From contig NZ_FWFY01000012.1 in the NCBI RefSeq assembly GCF_900172345.1, positions 55,435 through 119,434 on the forward strand: a DNA stretch of 64,000 nt. The letters run 5' to 3'. The notes beneath the pieces are model-generated. The model worked only from the letters and a program-made list of their open reading frames with translations. It made no database searches and was not told the DNA's origin. Within the stretch, counting starts at the first letter, position 1. Each line of letters starts with the position of its first letter. This stretch comes from Limimaricola soesokkakensis (lineage in GTDB: Bacteria; Pseudomonadota; Alphaproteobacteria; Rhodobacterales; Rhodobacteraceae). This document shows positions 52,955 to 62,146 of the stretch, piece by piece. The position numbers and the translations under genes are program-made.

Positions 52955-53779
52955 CTAGAGTCTCCATGAGGCGGGCAGGGTGCCGCCGGTCAGCAGGTCG
53001 AGCACCGGCAGAAGCGTCTGGCGCAGCACGAAGCCGTCCTCGGCCAGAAGCCGCAGCACCAGAAGGTCAGGGGCGATGAGCGTCGCGCCGGCCGTGGCGG
53101 GCAGCAGTGCGCGGATCGGCGCGAGATGCGCCTCGGCCTCGGTGGCGGCGAGGATCACGCTGGCCATCGCGCCGGCGCCGTTCGCCACGGCGGGGCGTGC
53201 GAGATGCGCGGCGACGTTTCCTTCGAGCCGCATCGCGTCGAGATAGAGCGGCGCGCCGTCGCGGCGGATCTCGATGCGGTCGCGGAACCGCGCCTCGTCC
53301 AGCACCTCGCCCATCAGCGCCCGGCCGAAGATCACCGGCTCGACCAGAAGCGCCCGGGCGCCGGGAGCGAGATCGAGCGTGAGCGCCCGGTCGAGATCGC
53401 AGCCGCGATAGAGGATCGTCTCCTGCGGCAGCCAGTCGAGCCGCGCGCCGGTCTCGGCGGCGAGCCGGTTGCGGATGCGCGCCGCCGGTCCGCCCGAACT
53501 GCGATAGGCCCGCTCGGCGGCCTGGGTGGTGAGCCGCAGATGCCCTCCGCTCCGCGCCCGCGCCTCGATCTCGAGCCGGTCGCCTCCCGTGGCGCCGCCG
53601 GAAGTGTTGAGGATCACCGCCTCGACATGGGGCTTGCGCGGGAACAGCGCCCGCAGCGCCCCCTCTTGGCGCAGCAGCGACAGCCCGCCCGCCCCGGCCT
53701 CGATCCGCAGGGCGCCCTTCGCACGGGGTGGGGTGGCATATGGCAGCTGGTGCAGGATGGCGGTTCTCCCCCGAGGCAT
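52955..53779 (-). CDS. ureD: Urease accessory protein UreD
   Basis: 274 aa from the ATG at 53779. A beta-helical UreD with the conserved [31 protein letters not shown] and [17 protein letters not shown] segments. It binds apo-urease and provides the tunnel for nickel from UreG/UreF. First gene of the operon; the 368-bp region to the divergent urtA holds its promoter. The start is chosen because the frame upstream is in the intergenic region and has no family sequence. Confidence 0.92.
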   Translation of the reverse strand: MPRGRTAILHQLPYATPPRAKGALRIEAGAGGLSLLRQEGALRALFPRKPHVEAVILNTSGGATGGDRLEIEARARSGGHLRLTTQAAERAYRSSGGPAARIRNRLAAETGARLDWLPQETILYRGCDLDRALTLDLAPGARALLVEPVIFGRALMGEVLDEARFRDRIEIRRDGAPLYLDAMRLEGNVAAHLARPAVANGAGAMASVILAATEAEAHLAPIRALLPATAGATLIAPDLLVLRLLAEDGFVLRQTLLPVLDLLTGGTLPASWRL

Positions 53780-53852
53780 TTCCTGCCGTTTTCCTGCGCC
53801 GTTCGGATATGAAGATGCCAGACCGGGCGCCGGGATCGCCGGGCCCGCCGCG

Positions 53853-53919
53853 CCATTGCGGTCAGGATTGCGGCACGGTCCCGGGCATTTGCACAAAATG
53901 TCGGCAATGGCCGCAATCC
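53853..53919. promoter_or_regulatory. Nested inverted repeats between the urease and urea-transport operons
   Basis: In the 368-bp divergent gap (53780-54147), ATTGCGG occurs twice in direct order (53855-53861, 53867-53873), mirrored by GCAAT (53904-53908) and CCGCAAT (53911-53917). The arms GGATTGCGGC (53865-53874) and GCCGCAATCC (53910-53919) are perfect 10-bp inverses, and CCATTGC (53853-53859) is inverse to GCAATGG (53904-53910). The centre is AT-richer (TTTGCACAAAAT). This looks like a paired operator serving both operons. The rest of the gap shows no gene. Confidence 0.5.
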
Positions 53920-54147
53920 CGCTGCGCCGCGGCGCCCGGAAGTTTGCCACTTCGGCCGCGCTGCTCAAACGATGAGCGCATCCGCCACCGGGCCGTTCGG
54001 CACCGGGCAGGGGCGGGAGATGGGGACAGCCGCAGGAATTGCAGCTCTCGACGGCCGCCCCCGGGTGCAACGATGTTGCGGGACGAGATCTAGAACCGGC
54101 GGGCCCAGCGGGCAACGCCGACGCCGCGTCCCGCGGGAGACAGTGAC

Positions 54148-55434
54148 ATGAAAACGCGTATTTCCACCCTCGCCCTGACCGCGGCGCTCGGCCTCTCGGC
54201 CGTCTCCGCCATGGCGCAGGACACCGCCTGCCCGATCAAGGTCGGCGTGCTCCATTCGCTCTCGGGCACCATGGCGATTTCCGAGACGACGCTGAAGGAC
54301 ACGGTGCTGATGCTGGTCGAGGACCAGAACGAGAAGGGCGGCCTGTTGGGCTGCGATCTCGAAGCGGTGGTGGTCGACCCGGCTTCCGACTGGCCGCTCT
54401 TCGCCGAAAAGGCGCGCGAGCTGCTGACCGTGCACGAGGTCGACGTGATCTTCGGCAACTGGACCAGCGTGTCGCGCAAGTCGGTGCTGCCGGTGATCGA
54501 GGAGCTGAACGGGCTGCTGTTCTATCCGGTGCAGTACGAGGGCGAGGAATCCTCGAAGAACGTGTTCTACACCGGCGCCGCGCCGAACCAGCAGGCGATC
54601 CCCGCGACCGACTACATGATCGAGGAGATGGGCGTCGAGAAGTTCGCGCTTCTGGGCACCGACTACGTCTATCCGCGCACCACCAACAACATCCTCGAGG
54701 CCTATCTCAAGGATCAGGGCGTCGCTGACGCTGACATCTTCGTCAACTACACCCCCTTCGGCCATTCCGACTGGTCGAAGATCGTCTCCGACGTCGTGGC
54801 GCTCGGCGCCGACGGCAAGAAGGTCGGCGTGATCTCGACCATCAACGGTGACGCCAATATCGGCTTTTACAAGGAGCTCGCGGCGCAGGGCGTCTCGGCC
54901 GAGGACATCCCCGTCATCGCCTTCTCGGTGGGCGAGGAGGAGCTGTCGGGCCTCGACACCTCGAACCTCGTCGGCCACCTCGCGGCGTGGAACTACTTCC
55001 AGTCGGCCGAGGGCGAGGCGAACGAGGCCTTCGTCGCCAAGTGGAAGGAGAAAATGGGCACCGAGCGGGTCACCAACGACCCGATGGAGGCGCATTACAT
55101 CGGGTTCAACATGTGGGCGCAGGCGGTCGAGGATGCCGGCACCACCGATGTCGATGCGGTGCGCGAGGCGATGTACGGCCAGACCTTCGACAACCTGACC
55201 GGCTCCACCGCCGAGATGCTGCCCAACCATCACCTGACCAAGCCGGTGCTGATCGGCGAGATCACCGAGAACGGGCAGTTCGACATCCTGAGCGAGACCG
55301 ATCCGGTGCCGGGCGACGCCTGGACCGACTACCTGCCCGAGAGCGCGGTGCTGACCTCGGATTGGCAGGAACTCGATTGCGGCATGTACAACACGCAGAC
55401 CGAGACCTGCGTGCAGACCAAGTCGAACTACTGA
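54148..55434 (+). CDS. urtA: Urea ABC transporter substrate-binding protein
   Basis: 428 aa with a signal peptide (about 1-24, ending SAMAQD). Mature UrtA of the branched-chain amino acid-like class: CPIKVGVLHSLSGTMAISE, FGNWTSVSRKSVLPV, NGLLFYPVQYEGEE and ISTINGDANIGFYKELA are its core. Binds urea in the periplasm for import by UrtBC/DE. First gene of the operon, preceded by the shared control region. A strong hairpin directly follows it, which would favour higher expression of the binding protein. Confidence 0.97.
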   Translation: MKTRISTLALTAALGLSAVSAMAQDTACPIKVGVLHSLSGTMAISETTLKDTVLMLVEDQNEKGGLLGCDLEAVVVDPASDWPLFAEKARELLTVHEVDVIFGNWTSVSRKSVLPVIEELNGLLFYPVQYEGEESSKNVFYTGAAPNQQAIPATDYMIEEMGVEKFALLGTDYVYPRTTNNILEAYLKDQGVADADIFVNYTPFGHSDWSKIVSDVVALGADGKKVGVISTINGDANIGFYKELAAQGVSAEDIPVIAFSVGEEELSGLDTSNLVGHLAAWNYFQSAEGEANEAFVAKWKEKMGTERVTNDPMEAHYIGFNMWAQAVEDAGTTDVDAVREAMYGQTFDNLTGSTAEMLPNHHLTKPVLIGEITENGQFDILSETDPVPGDAWTDYLPESAVLTSDWQELDCGMYNTQTETCVQTKSNY

Positions 55435-55442
55435 GCATGGTC

Positions 55443-55467
55443 GGACCGGGGGCCGTGCCCCCGGTCC
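55443..55467 (+). promoter_or_regulatory. Intercistronic hairpin urtA-urtB
   Basis: Perfect 11-bp stem GGACCGGGGGC / GCCCCCGGTCC with a CGT loop, nine bases after the urtA stop and 15 bases before the urtB start. No U tract follows, so it is more likely an mRNA-stabilising or attenuating element than a full terminator. Confidence 0.65.
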
Positions 55468-55481
55468 CCCTCGGGGGCGGG

Positions 55482-57437
55482 ATGATGAGACGGACAATCA
55501 AGACGGCGCTGGCGGCGCTCTGGCTGGGCCTCGGCGCGGGCATGGCGCAGGCCGGGCCGGTGCAGGACCTGCTGCAGGCGCAGGGCGCGCTGATCGAGGA
55601 AAGCTCGCGGCGCACCATCGGCCCGGCGATCGAGGCGATCGTCGAAAGCGGTCTGCCACGGGTGCAGCCGGTGCTGCAGGCTTGGCAGGACAAGGCGCTC
55701 TGGATCGACGCGGAGGGCCGTTTCTGGCGGGTGATCGAGAAGGACGGGGAAGAGATCCTCGTCGATGTCGATACCGGCGAGGAAGCGGGCCCGGCCGAGA
55801 CGGACGCGATGGAGCAGATCAAGCCCAACAGCGGCATCCGCGCGCTGATCGGCACCGCGCTGGTGCAGTTCCAGCTCACCGATCCCGAGCCGCGCCGCAG
55901 GCGGGCCGCGTTGGAATCCATCACCCGCGATCCCGAGCCCGAGCTGCTGGCGCCGCTGCGCGCCTCGATCGAGTCCGAGGATGATGCGGATCTTCTGGCC
56001 CGCAAGATCCGGCTGGAGCGGCTGCTCACCGCGCGCTTCGGCACCGACGAAGCCGAGCGCGTCGCCGCCATCGAGGCGCTGTCCACCGACACCGCCGTCG
56101 AGACGCGCGCCGCCATCAACCCGCTGCTGGCCAGCCGCATGGTGGCGCTGCCCGAGGGCGAGACCCCCGAGGGCAACGTCGCGCGCGAGCTGTCGCCCGG
56201 CGGCGAAAGGCTGTCGCGCGCCGCCGCCTATGGCGCGTTGGTCGATGCCGGGCTGGCGCCGCCGCGCCCGAGCGCCGACGAGATCCGCGCCGCGCTCGAG
56301 GCCAACCGCGCCGATGGCATGGTCGGCGGCGTGCCGGTCGAGACGCTCGGCGATCCGGAGGCCCGCGCCCGCGCCTATGACGCGCTGGCCGCCCAAGGCC
56401 TCGTGCCGTCGCGCGTCGAGGAGGCCGATGTCGACGCGGCGCTGGCCGCCCACGCCTTCTTCGACGTCTATACCGAACCCTCGGAGGCCGTGACCGATGC
56501 CGCCCGCGCGGCGCTGACCTCGATCGGTATCCGTGTCGGCGCGATGAAGGGGGTCGATATCGGTCTCGACGCGCTCTCGCTCGCCTCGATCTACTTCCTC
56601 GCCGCGATCGGCCTCGCCGTCACCTTCGGGGTGATGGGGGTGATCAACATGGCGCATGGCGAATTCATCATGATGGGCGCCTACACCGCCTATCTGGTGC
56701 AGCAGATCATCCCCGACCGGACGCTGTCGCTGATCGCGGCGCTGCCGGCGGCCTTCGTCGTCACCTTCGCCGCCGGCGTCGCGATGGAGCGGCTGGTGAT
56801 CCGGCATCTCTACAAGCGGCCGCTCGAGACGCTGCTGGCCACCTTCGGCATCTCGATCGCGCTGCAGCAGCTGGCCAAGATCGTGTTCGGCACGCAGGCC
56901 CGGCCGCTGACCGCGCCCGACTGGCTCGGCGGCGCCTGGATCATCAACGACGTGGTCGGCATCAGCCATATCCGGATCGCGATCTTCGTGCTGGCGCTGA
57001 TGTTCCTCGGCTTCTTCCTGTTCCTGATGAAGCGCACCCGACTCGGGCTGGAGACCCGCTCGGTCACCCAGAACCCCGGCATGGCGGCCTCGGTTGGCAT
57101 CGATCCGGGCCGGGTCAACATGCTGACCTTCGGGCTCGGCTCGGGCATCGCCGGCATCGCCGGCGTGGCGATCGGCCTCTATGCCAAGGTCACCTCCGAG
57201 ATGGGCGCCGATTACATCGTGCAGAGCTTCATGACCGTGGTGGTCGGCGGCGTCGGCAACATCTGGGGCACGCTGGCGGGTGCGGCGATGATCGGCGGCC
57301 TGCAAAAGGGCATCGAGGTGCTCAACCCCTCGAACACGCTGGCGGCGCAGACCTGGATGATCGTCGCCGTCATCATCTTCATCCAGTTCCGGCCGCGCGG
57401 GATCATCGCGCTCCGGGGCCGCGCGGCGGGGGACTGA
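55482..57437 (+). CDS. urtB: Urea ABC transporter permease UrtB (long form)
   Basis: 651 aa from the ATG at 55482 (an ATG at 55485 follows). A signal peptide precedes a periplasmic N-terminal region of about 340 residues with repeats of the ARxALxS type (RRAALESITRDPEPELLAPL), then about eight membrane helices with MGVINMAHGEFIMMGAYTAY and LGTLAGAAMIGGLQ-like permease motifs. The long N-terminus is normal for UrtB. Forms the channel with UrtC. Confidence 0.95.
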   Translation: MMRRTIKTALAALWLGLGAGMAQAGPVQDLLQAQGALIEESSRRTIGPAIEAIVESGLPRVQPVLQAWQDKALWIDAEGRFWRVIEKDGEEILVDVDTGEEAGPAETDAMEQIKPNSGIRALIGTALVQFQLTDPEPRRRRAALESITRDPEPELLAPLRASIESEDDADLLARKIRLERLLTARFGTDEAERVAAIEALSTDTAVETRAAINPLLASRMVALPEGETPEGNVARELSPGGERLSRAAAYGALVDAGLAPPRPSADEIRAALEANRADGMVGGVPVETLGDPEARARAYDALAAQGLVPSRVEEADVDAALAAHAFFDVYTEPSEAVTDAARAALTSIGIRVGAMKGVDIGLDALSLASIYFLAAIGLAVTFGVMGVINMAHGEFIMMGAYTAYLVQQIIPDRTLSLIAALPAAFVVTFAAGVAMERLVIRHLYKRPLETLLATFGISIALQQLAKIVFGTQARPLTAPDWLGGAWIINDVVGISHIRIAIFVLALMFLGFFLFLMKRTRLGLETRSVTQNPGMAASVGIDPGRVNMLTFGLGSGIAGIAGVAIGLYAKVTSEMGADYIVQSFMTVVVGGVGNIWGTLAGAAMIGGLQKGIEVLNPSNTLAAQTWMIVAVIIFIQFRPRGIIALRGRAAGD

Positions 57438-57468
57438 CCATGACCGCCATTCAAAAATCGGAGGCCGC

Positions 57469-58692
57469 ATGACCGGCTCGTTTCTCAAGCGCAACCCGTC
57501 GGTGCCGGTGGTGCTGGGGCTGCTGCTGATCGGTACGCTCGCCATCACCGCGATGGCGGCCTCGGGCGGGCTCTCGACCAGCTTCGTCAAGACGCTGGGG
57601 ATGACGCTCTGCCTCGCGCTGGCCGCGCTCGCCATGGACCTGGTCTGGGGCTATGCGGGCATCCTGAGCCTTGGCAACATCGCCTTCTTCGCGCTTGGCG
57701 GCTACATGATCGGCATGTGGCTGATGACCGCGCGGACCGAAGGGATCGTCGCCGAAAGCCTCGCCGGTCAGGCGATCCCGCCGACGCCGCAGGAGATCCG
57801 CGACGCGGTGGGCGGGCAGATCTTCGGCGTGGTCGGCTCTTCGGACTTCCCGACGATCTGGGCCTTCTCGGGCTCTCTGCCGGCGCAGCTCGCGCTCGTC
57901 GTGCTCGTGCCCTCGGCGCTGGCGCTGGTCTTCGGCTGGCTTGCCTTCCGCAGCCGCGTCACCGGCGTCTACCTGTCGATCCTGACCCAGGCGATGACTC
58001 TCGCCCTCGCGCTCTACCTGTTCCAGAACGATGCGGGCCTGCGTGGCAATAACGGCCTCTCGGGGCTTCAGAACCTGCCGGGGCTCTCGGGCGTGCCGCA
58101 ATCCACCGTCTCGCTGTGGTTCCTGTGGGGATCGGCGCTGGCACTAGGACTGGGCTACCTGCTCTGCGCCTTCGTGGTATCGGGCAAGTTCGGCGCGATC
58201 CTGCGCGGGATCCGCGACAACGAGGCGCGGGTGCGGTTCCTCGGCTACCCGGTCGAGGGCTACAAGCTCGCCGTCTTCACCCTGTCGGCGGCGATCACCG
58301 GCATCGCGGGTGCGCTTTACTACCCGCAGGCGGGGATCGTGAACCCGGCCGAGATGATGCCCATCGCCTCGATCTACCTCGCGGTCTGGGTCGCGATCGG
58401 CGGGCGCGGGCGACTTTACGGCGCGGTGATCGGCGCCATCGCGGTCAGTCTGATCTCCTCCTTCTTCACCTCGGGCAAGCTGCCCGATCTCGATCTCGGG
58501 CCGCTGCGGCTGGTCTGGGTCGACTGGTGGCTGGTGATGCTGGGCTTCAGCTTCGTGCTGGTCACGCTGCTGGCTCCCAAGGGGCTGGGCGGGCTCGTGG
58601 ATCTGTGGACCCAGCGCCGCCGCCCGGCGCGGCACGGTGCCGATCTCGGCCCCGATCAGGGCAGTTTCCGCGAGGAGGAGGCCAAGGCATGA
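57469..58692 (+). CDS. urtC: Urea ABC transporter permease UrtC
   Basis: 407 aa. About nine to ten hydrophobic helices of the LivM type; MDLVWGYAGILSLGNIAFFALGGY and GLRGNNGLSGLQNLPG are typical, as is RFLGYPVEGYKLAVFTLSAAITGIAGALY. It has a charged C-terminal tail. Partner of UrtB. A 4-base overlap joins it to urtD. A 10-codon open stretch ends inside its start but is not counted as a gene. Confidence 0.95.
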   Translation: MTGSFLKRNPSVPVVLGLLLIGTLAITAMAASGGLSTSFVKTLGMTLCLALAALAMDLVWGYAGILSLGNIAFFALGGYMIGMWLMTARTEGIVAESLAGQAIPPTPQEIRDAVGGQIFGVVGSSDFPTIWAFSGSLPAQLALVVLVPSALALVFGWLAFRSRVTGVYLSILTQAMTLALALYLFQNDAGLRGNNGLSGLQNLPGLSGVPQSTVSLWFLWGSALALGLGYLLCAFVVSGKFGAILRGIRDNEARVRFLGYPVEGYKLAVFTLSAAITGIAGALYYPQAGIVNPAEMMPIASIYLAVWVAIGGRGRLYGAVIGAIAVSLISSFFTSGKLPDLDLGPLRLVWVDWWLVMLGFSFVLVTLLAPKGLGGLVDLWTQRRRPARHGADLGPDQGSFREEEAKA

Positions 58693-59429
58693 GCACGCTT
58701 CTCGAAGTCTCGGGCGTCTCGGTCAGCTTCGACGGCTTCCGCGCCATCAACAACCTGTCCTTCCACATGGGCGCGGCCGAGCTGCGCGCGGTGATCGGGC
58801 CCAACGGCGCGGGCAAGACCACCTTCATGGACATCGTCACCGGCAAGACCCGCCCCGACAAGGGCACGATCCGCTGGGGCGAGAAGGGGATCTCGCTGCT
58901 GGGCCTGTCCGAGGCGCGGATCGCCCGCGAAGGGGTGGGGCGCAAGTTTCAGAAGCCCACCGTGTTCGAGGACCAGACCGTGCGCGCCAACCTGCTGGTG
59001 GCGCTGAGGAACAAGCGCGGCCCCTTCGCGGCGCTGTTCTGGCGGCCCGGCCCCGCCGATCTCGAGCGGGTCGACGCGCTGTCCGAAACCATCGGCCTCG
59101 CCGCGCATCTCGACCGCAAGTCGGGCGAACTCAGCCACGGCCAGAAGCAGTGGCTGGAAATCGGCATGCTGCTCGCGCAGGAGCCGCGACTGCTGCTCGT
59201 GGACGAGCCCGCGGCCGGGATGACCGTGGCCGAGCGCGAGAAGACCACCGAGATCCTCGTCGAGGCGGCGAAGACCCGCGCCGTGGTGGTGGTCGAGCAC
59301 GACATGGAGTTCGTGCGGCGGCTGAACTGCCGGGTGACGGTGCTGCACGAGGGATCGGTGCTGGCCGAGGGTAGCCTCGACCACGTGACCTCCAACCCCG
59401 ACGTCATCGACGTCTATCTGGGACGATAA
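58689..59429 (+). CDS. urtD: Urea ABC transporter ATP-binding protein UrtD
   Basis: 246 aa ABC ATPase. Walker A is GPNGAGKTTF (about 38-47), signature LSHGQKQWLEIG, Walker B LLLVDEPAAGM and the switch His in VVEHDMEFV. It is the LivG-like of the two ATPases in the urea importer. Starts in the urtC stop (ATGA). Confidence 0.96.
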   Translation: MSTLLEVSGVSVSFDGFRAINNLSFHMGAAELRAVIGPNGAGKTTFMDIVTGKTRPDKGTIRWGEKGISLLGLSEARIAREGVGRKFQKPTVFEDQTVRANLLVALRNKRGPFAALFWRPGPADLERVDALSETIGLAAHLDRKSGELSHGQKQWLEIGMLLAQEPRLLLVDEPAAGMTVAEREKTTEILVEAAKTRAVVVVEHDMEFVRRLNCRVTVLHEGSVLAEGSLDHVTSNPDVIDVYLGR

Positions 59430-59431
59430 CC

Positions 59432-60127
59432 ATGCTCCAAGTGGACAGGCTCGACCTGCATTACGGCCACAGCCAGATCCTCGACGGTGTCTCGCTCGAG
59501 GCCTGCCCCGGCGAGGTGACCTGCGTGATGGGTACCAACGGCGTCGGCAAGACCAGCCTGCTCAAGGCGCTTGCCGGGCGGCACCCGACCAGCCGGGGCG
59601 AGATCCGGCTCGATGGCGACGCGGTCACCGGGCTGTCGGCCCATGCCAAGGCGCGGCGCGGCATCGGCTACGTGCCGCAGGGGCGCGAGGTGTTCCCGCT
59701 CCTGACCGTGCGCGAGAACCTCGAAACCGCCTTCGCCGGGCTGCCGCGCGCCGAGCGCAAGGTGCCGGACGAGATCTACGAGCTGTTCCCGGTGCTGCAC
59801 GAGATGCGGCATCGGCGCGGCGGCGATCTGTCGGGTGGCCAGCAGCAGCAGCTCTCCATCGCCCGCGCGCTGGTGCTCAAGCCGCGCGTGCTGCTGCTCG
59901 ACGAGCCGACGGAAGGGATCCAGCCCAACATCATCGCCCAGATCGGCCGGGTGATCGCCAAGCTGCGCGACCGGGGCGACATGGCAATCGTGCTGGTCGA
60001 ACAGTATTTCGACTTTGCCTATGATCTCGCCGACCGCTTCGTGGTGATGCGACGCGGCGCGGTGACGCTTTCGGGTGCGCGCGACGACGTACCGCGCGAG
60101 CGGCTGCTCTCGGAGGTCTCGGTCTGA
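59432..60127 (+). CDS. urtE: Urea ABC transporter ATP-binding protein UrtE
   Basis: 231 aa LivF-like ATPase. Walker A is GTNGVGKTSL, signature LSGGQQQQLSIARALV, Walker B VLLLDEPTEGIQPN and the switch His-equivalent VEQYFDFAYDLA. Pairs with UrtD. Starts two bases after urtD. Last gene of the operon, convergent with the DUF2252 gene four bases beyond its stop. Confidence 0.96.
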   Translation: MLQVDRLDLHYGHSQILDGVSLEACPGEVTCVMGTNGVGKTSLLKALAGRHPTSRGEIRLDGDAVTGLSAHAKARRGIGYVPQGREVFPLLTVRENLETAFAGLPRAERKVPDEIYELFPVLHEMRHRRGGDLSGGQQQQLSIARALVLKPRVLLLDEPTEGIQPNIIAQIGRVIAKLRDRGDMAIVLVEQYFDFAYDLADRFVVMRRGAVTLSGARDDVPRERLLSEVSV

Positions 60128-60131
60128 CCGC

Positions 60132-61535
60132 TCAGCGGTAGCTGCGCCGCAGATCCTCGAAGGCACCATGCGCGTGGTCGCGGCGAAAGCTTTCGTGGTC
60201 GCGGCGCAGCCGGGCCAGCGCCTCCTCGGCGAAGTCGAGGATGTCGGCCACGAAGAGCTTGCGCGGCCCGATCGCCTCGAGGATGCGCGGCTCCACGTCA
60301 TAATCGATCTGCCCGACCTCGTCGGAGCGGGCATGCGCCTGCGCCAGCGCCCGACCGCAGACCCGCGCATAGGCCTTCCAGGTCTTCTTCGACAGCTCGT
60401 CGAGATCGATGTCCTCGCGGAACGGCGCGCGCTCGCGCGACATGAAGCTCTCGCCCTCGATCTCGACCTCGCCGTAGAACACGTCGCCTTGGGCGAGATG
60501 CACCGACTGCCCATGCGCGATCCGGGCGCCCAGCTCGCCCGAGTCGAAGCCGGTCTCGGGCACCAGCCCGCTCAGCGCCGAGCGGCGGGCGCGCTTGAAC
60601 TCGATGATCAGGTCGTCGGTGGCGTCGCCCGACGGCCCTTCGAGCAGCACGTAGTAGCGCGGCAGGCCGAGCGAGGCGGTACCCTGCCCATGCCGGATCG
60701 CCACGTCCTTGACCTTGAGACCCTCGATCCTGCGCGAGCGCCCGACCTTGTCGCCCGCGGCGAGCCTGTCGATCTGCTTCTGGAACTCCTCGACCCGGCG
60801 CGACACCGGGGTGAACTCCTCGTTGGCGCGAAACCCGCGCCCGGTCTCGTCGAGATAGCGGTCGCGCAGCCACTCGGCCCGCGAAGTCCGCGCCTCCTCG
60901 AACAGCCGTCGGATCACCTTGGGGCTGTTGTCGGGGCGCAGCTCCTCGCCGGACTCGGTGCCGCTCTTGGCATAGAAGGCCATGCCGTCGAGATAGCCGT
61001 CGATGAAGGCCCGGGCGATCTTGCGCTGCACCTTGGCGCCGTAGCCGCACTTTTCCCCGGCGCCGAGCATGAAGCCCGTCGCGCCGCGCTTCAGGTCCCA
61101 TGTAAAGGGGCCATAGCAGACATCGTCGAAATCGTTGACGCCGAAGATCGGCACGTTGTCGGCATTGGGCATTACCCCGAAATTGCCCGGATGCACGTCC
61201 CCCAGAAGCAGCACCGTCGGCATCCGCGAATCCTCGCCCGCCATGTCGCGGTGAAACAGCAGCGAGGTGCCCCGGAAAAAGGCGAAGAGCGAGCCCGAGA
61301 GCTTGTCGAACTTGCGCTGCGCGCCGATCGCCTTCTGGTCGATCCGCGTCGCATGGTCCTCGATGATCGTGTCGCGCACATGCATGCGCCGGTCATGGCC
61401 GGTGAGCTGGCCGGGCCGCATCGCGCAGCCATCCGCGGCATAGCGTTGCGCCAGGGCCCGGAACGCCTCGACACGCGGCTCCAGCGGCGCTTCGACCGGC
61501 GTGGCCTTCTTGTTCGATGTCCTGCCCTTGGCCAT
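60132..61535 (-). CDS. DUF2252 family protein (kinase-like fold)
   Basis: 467 aa from the ATG at 61535 (MAKGRTSNKK); an ATG 18 codons upstream is possible. The family motifs are FFRGTSLLFHRDMA, LLLGDVHPGNFGVM and VNDFDDVCYGPFTWDLKR, which resemble the catalytic HGDxHxxN and DFDD segments of aminoglycoside phosphotransferase-like kinases. No substrate is known for DUF2252. The start has a Lys- and Pro-rich tail. It is a single gene. Confidence 0.88.
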   Translation of the reverse strand: MAKGRTSNKKATPVEAPLEPRVEAFRALAQRYAADGCAMRPGQLTGHDRRMHVRDTIIEDHATRIDQKAIGAQRKFDKLSGSLFAFFRGTSLLFHRDMAGEDSRMPTVLLLGDVHPGNFGVMPNADNVPIFGVNDFDDVCYGPFTWDLKRGATGFMLGAGEKCGYGAKVQRKIARAFIDGYLDGMAFYAKSGTESGEELRPDNSPKVIRRLFEEARTSRAEWLRDRYLDETGRGFRANEEFTPVSRRVEEFQKQIDRLAAGDKVGRSRRIEGLKVKDVAIRHGQGTASLGLPRYYVLLEGPSGDATDDLIIEFKRARRSALSGLVPETGFDSGELGARIAHGQSVHLAQGDVFYGEVEIEGESFMSRERAPFREDIDLDELSKKTWKAYARVCGRALAQAHARSDEVGQIDYDVEPRILEAIGPRKLFVADILDFAEEALARLRRDHESFRRDHAHGAFEDLRRSYR

Positions 61536-61613
61536 GACGCCCCCCGTGCCCGGCGCATCCGCTCGGGATGCCTCTCGACAACGCGGCATCGGGGACTTGG
61601 TTGCGGCGCGGCC

Positions 61614-62054
61614 TCAGCCGGGCAGGGACTTTTCCATGTAGACCCGGTTGCCGGAGCGACCGGTCTCGCGCCATCCGAGGTGATCGTAGAAGCGCCGCGT
61701 CTCCTCCATCTCCGCGTGGGTGGTCAGCGTCACCGCCTGCGCCCCCCAGGCGCGGGCCTCCGCCTCGATGAGCCGCAAAAGCGCCCGGCCGATGCCGTTG
61801 CGGGCGGCGCCCGGATCGACGCAGATATTCGACAGCTTGGCGCTGCCCGGGCCGATGACCAGCACCGCGCCGCCGAGTACCTCGTCACCGCGCTCGGCCA
61901 GCCAGACATAGTGGTTGGCGATGTCGTCGCCGATGCCGCGCGTGACCGGCGGCAGGTCGGGCAGATGCGCATGCGGCGCATAGGCCCGCGCGAAGCAGGC
62001 GGTCAGCGCGGCGGCATCCTCGGGCACGGCCCGGCGTATGGTCCAATCATCCAT
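61614..62054 (-). CDS. GNAT-family acetyltransferase
   Basis: 146 aa from the ATG at 62054 (MDDWTIRRAVPEDAAALTAC). The acetyl-CoA motif is CVDPGAARNGIGRALLRLIEAEA and the family end FYDHLGWRETGRSGNRVYMEK. Substrate unknown. Separated by about 90 bases from the epimerase gene on the same strand, so they may be cotranscribed. Confidence 0.85.
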   Translation of the reverse strand: MDDWTIRRAVPEDAAALTACFARAYAPHAHLPDLPPVTRGIGDDIANHYVWLAERGDEVLGGAVLVIGPGSAKLSNICVDPGAARNGIGRALLRLIEAEARAWGAQAVTLTTHAEMEETRRFYDHLGWRETGRSGNRVYMEKSLPG

Positions 62055-62146
62055 GGGGCGAGGCTCGCAGGCACCGCGCCGAGAGGCAAGCCCCCTAGGC
62101 CCCGTCCTGCGCGCAAGACCGCCGCGCCGGTCGCCATGCCCGCAAT

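Noticed and set aside
53872..53893. Sigma-54 promoter for urtA (GGCAC then TTGCA)
   Set aside because: The GG and GC elements are 19 bases apart; the -24/-12 promoter needs about 12.
57440..57472. A 10-codon open frame (MTAIQKSEAA) ending in the urtC start
   Set aside because: It has no clear ribosome site of its own and is more simply the spacer between urtB and urtC; only conservation in relatives could support it.
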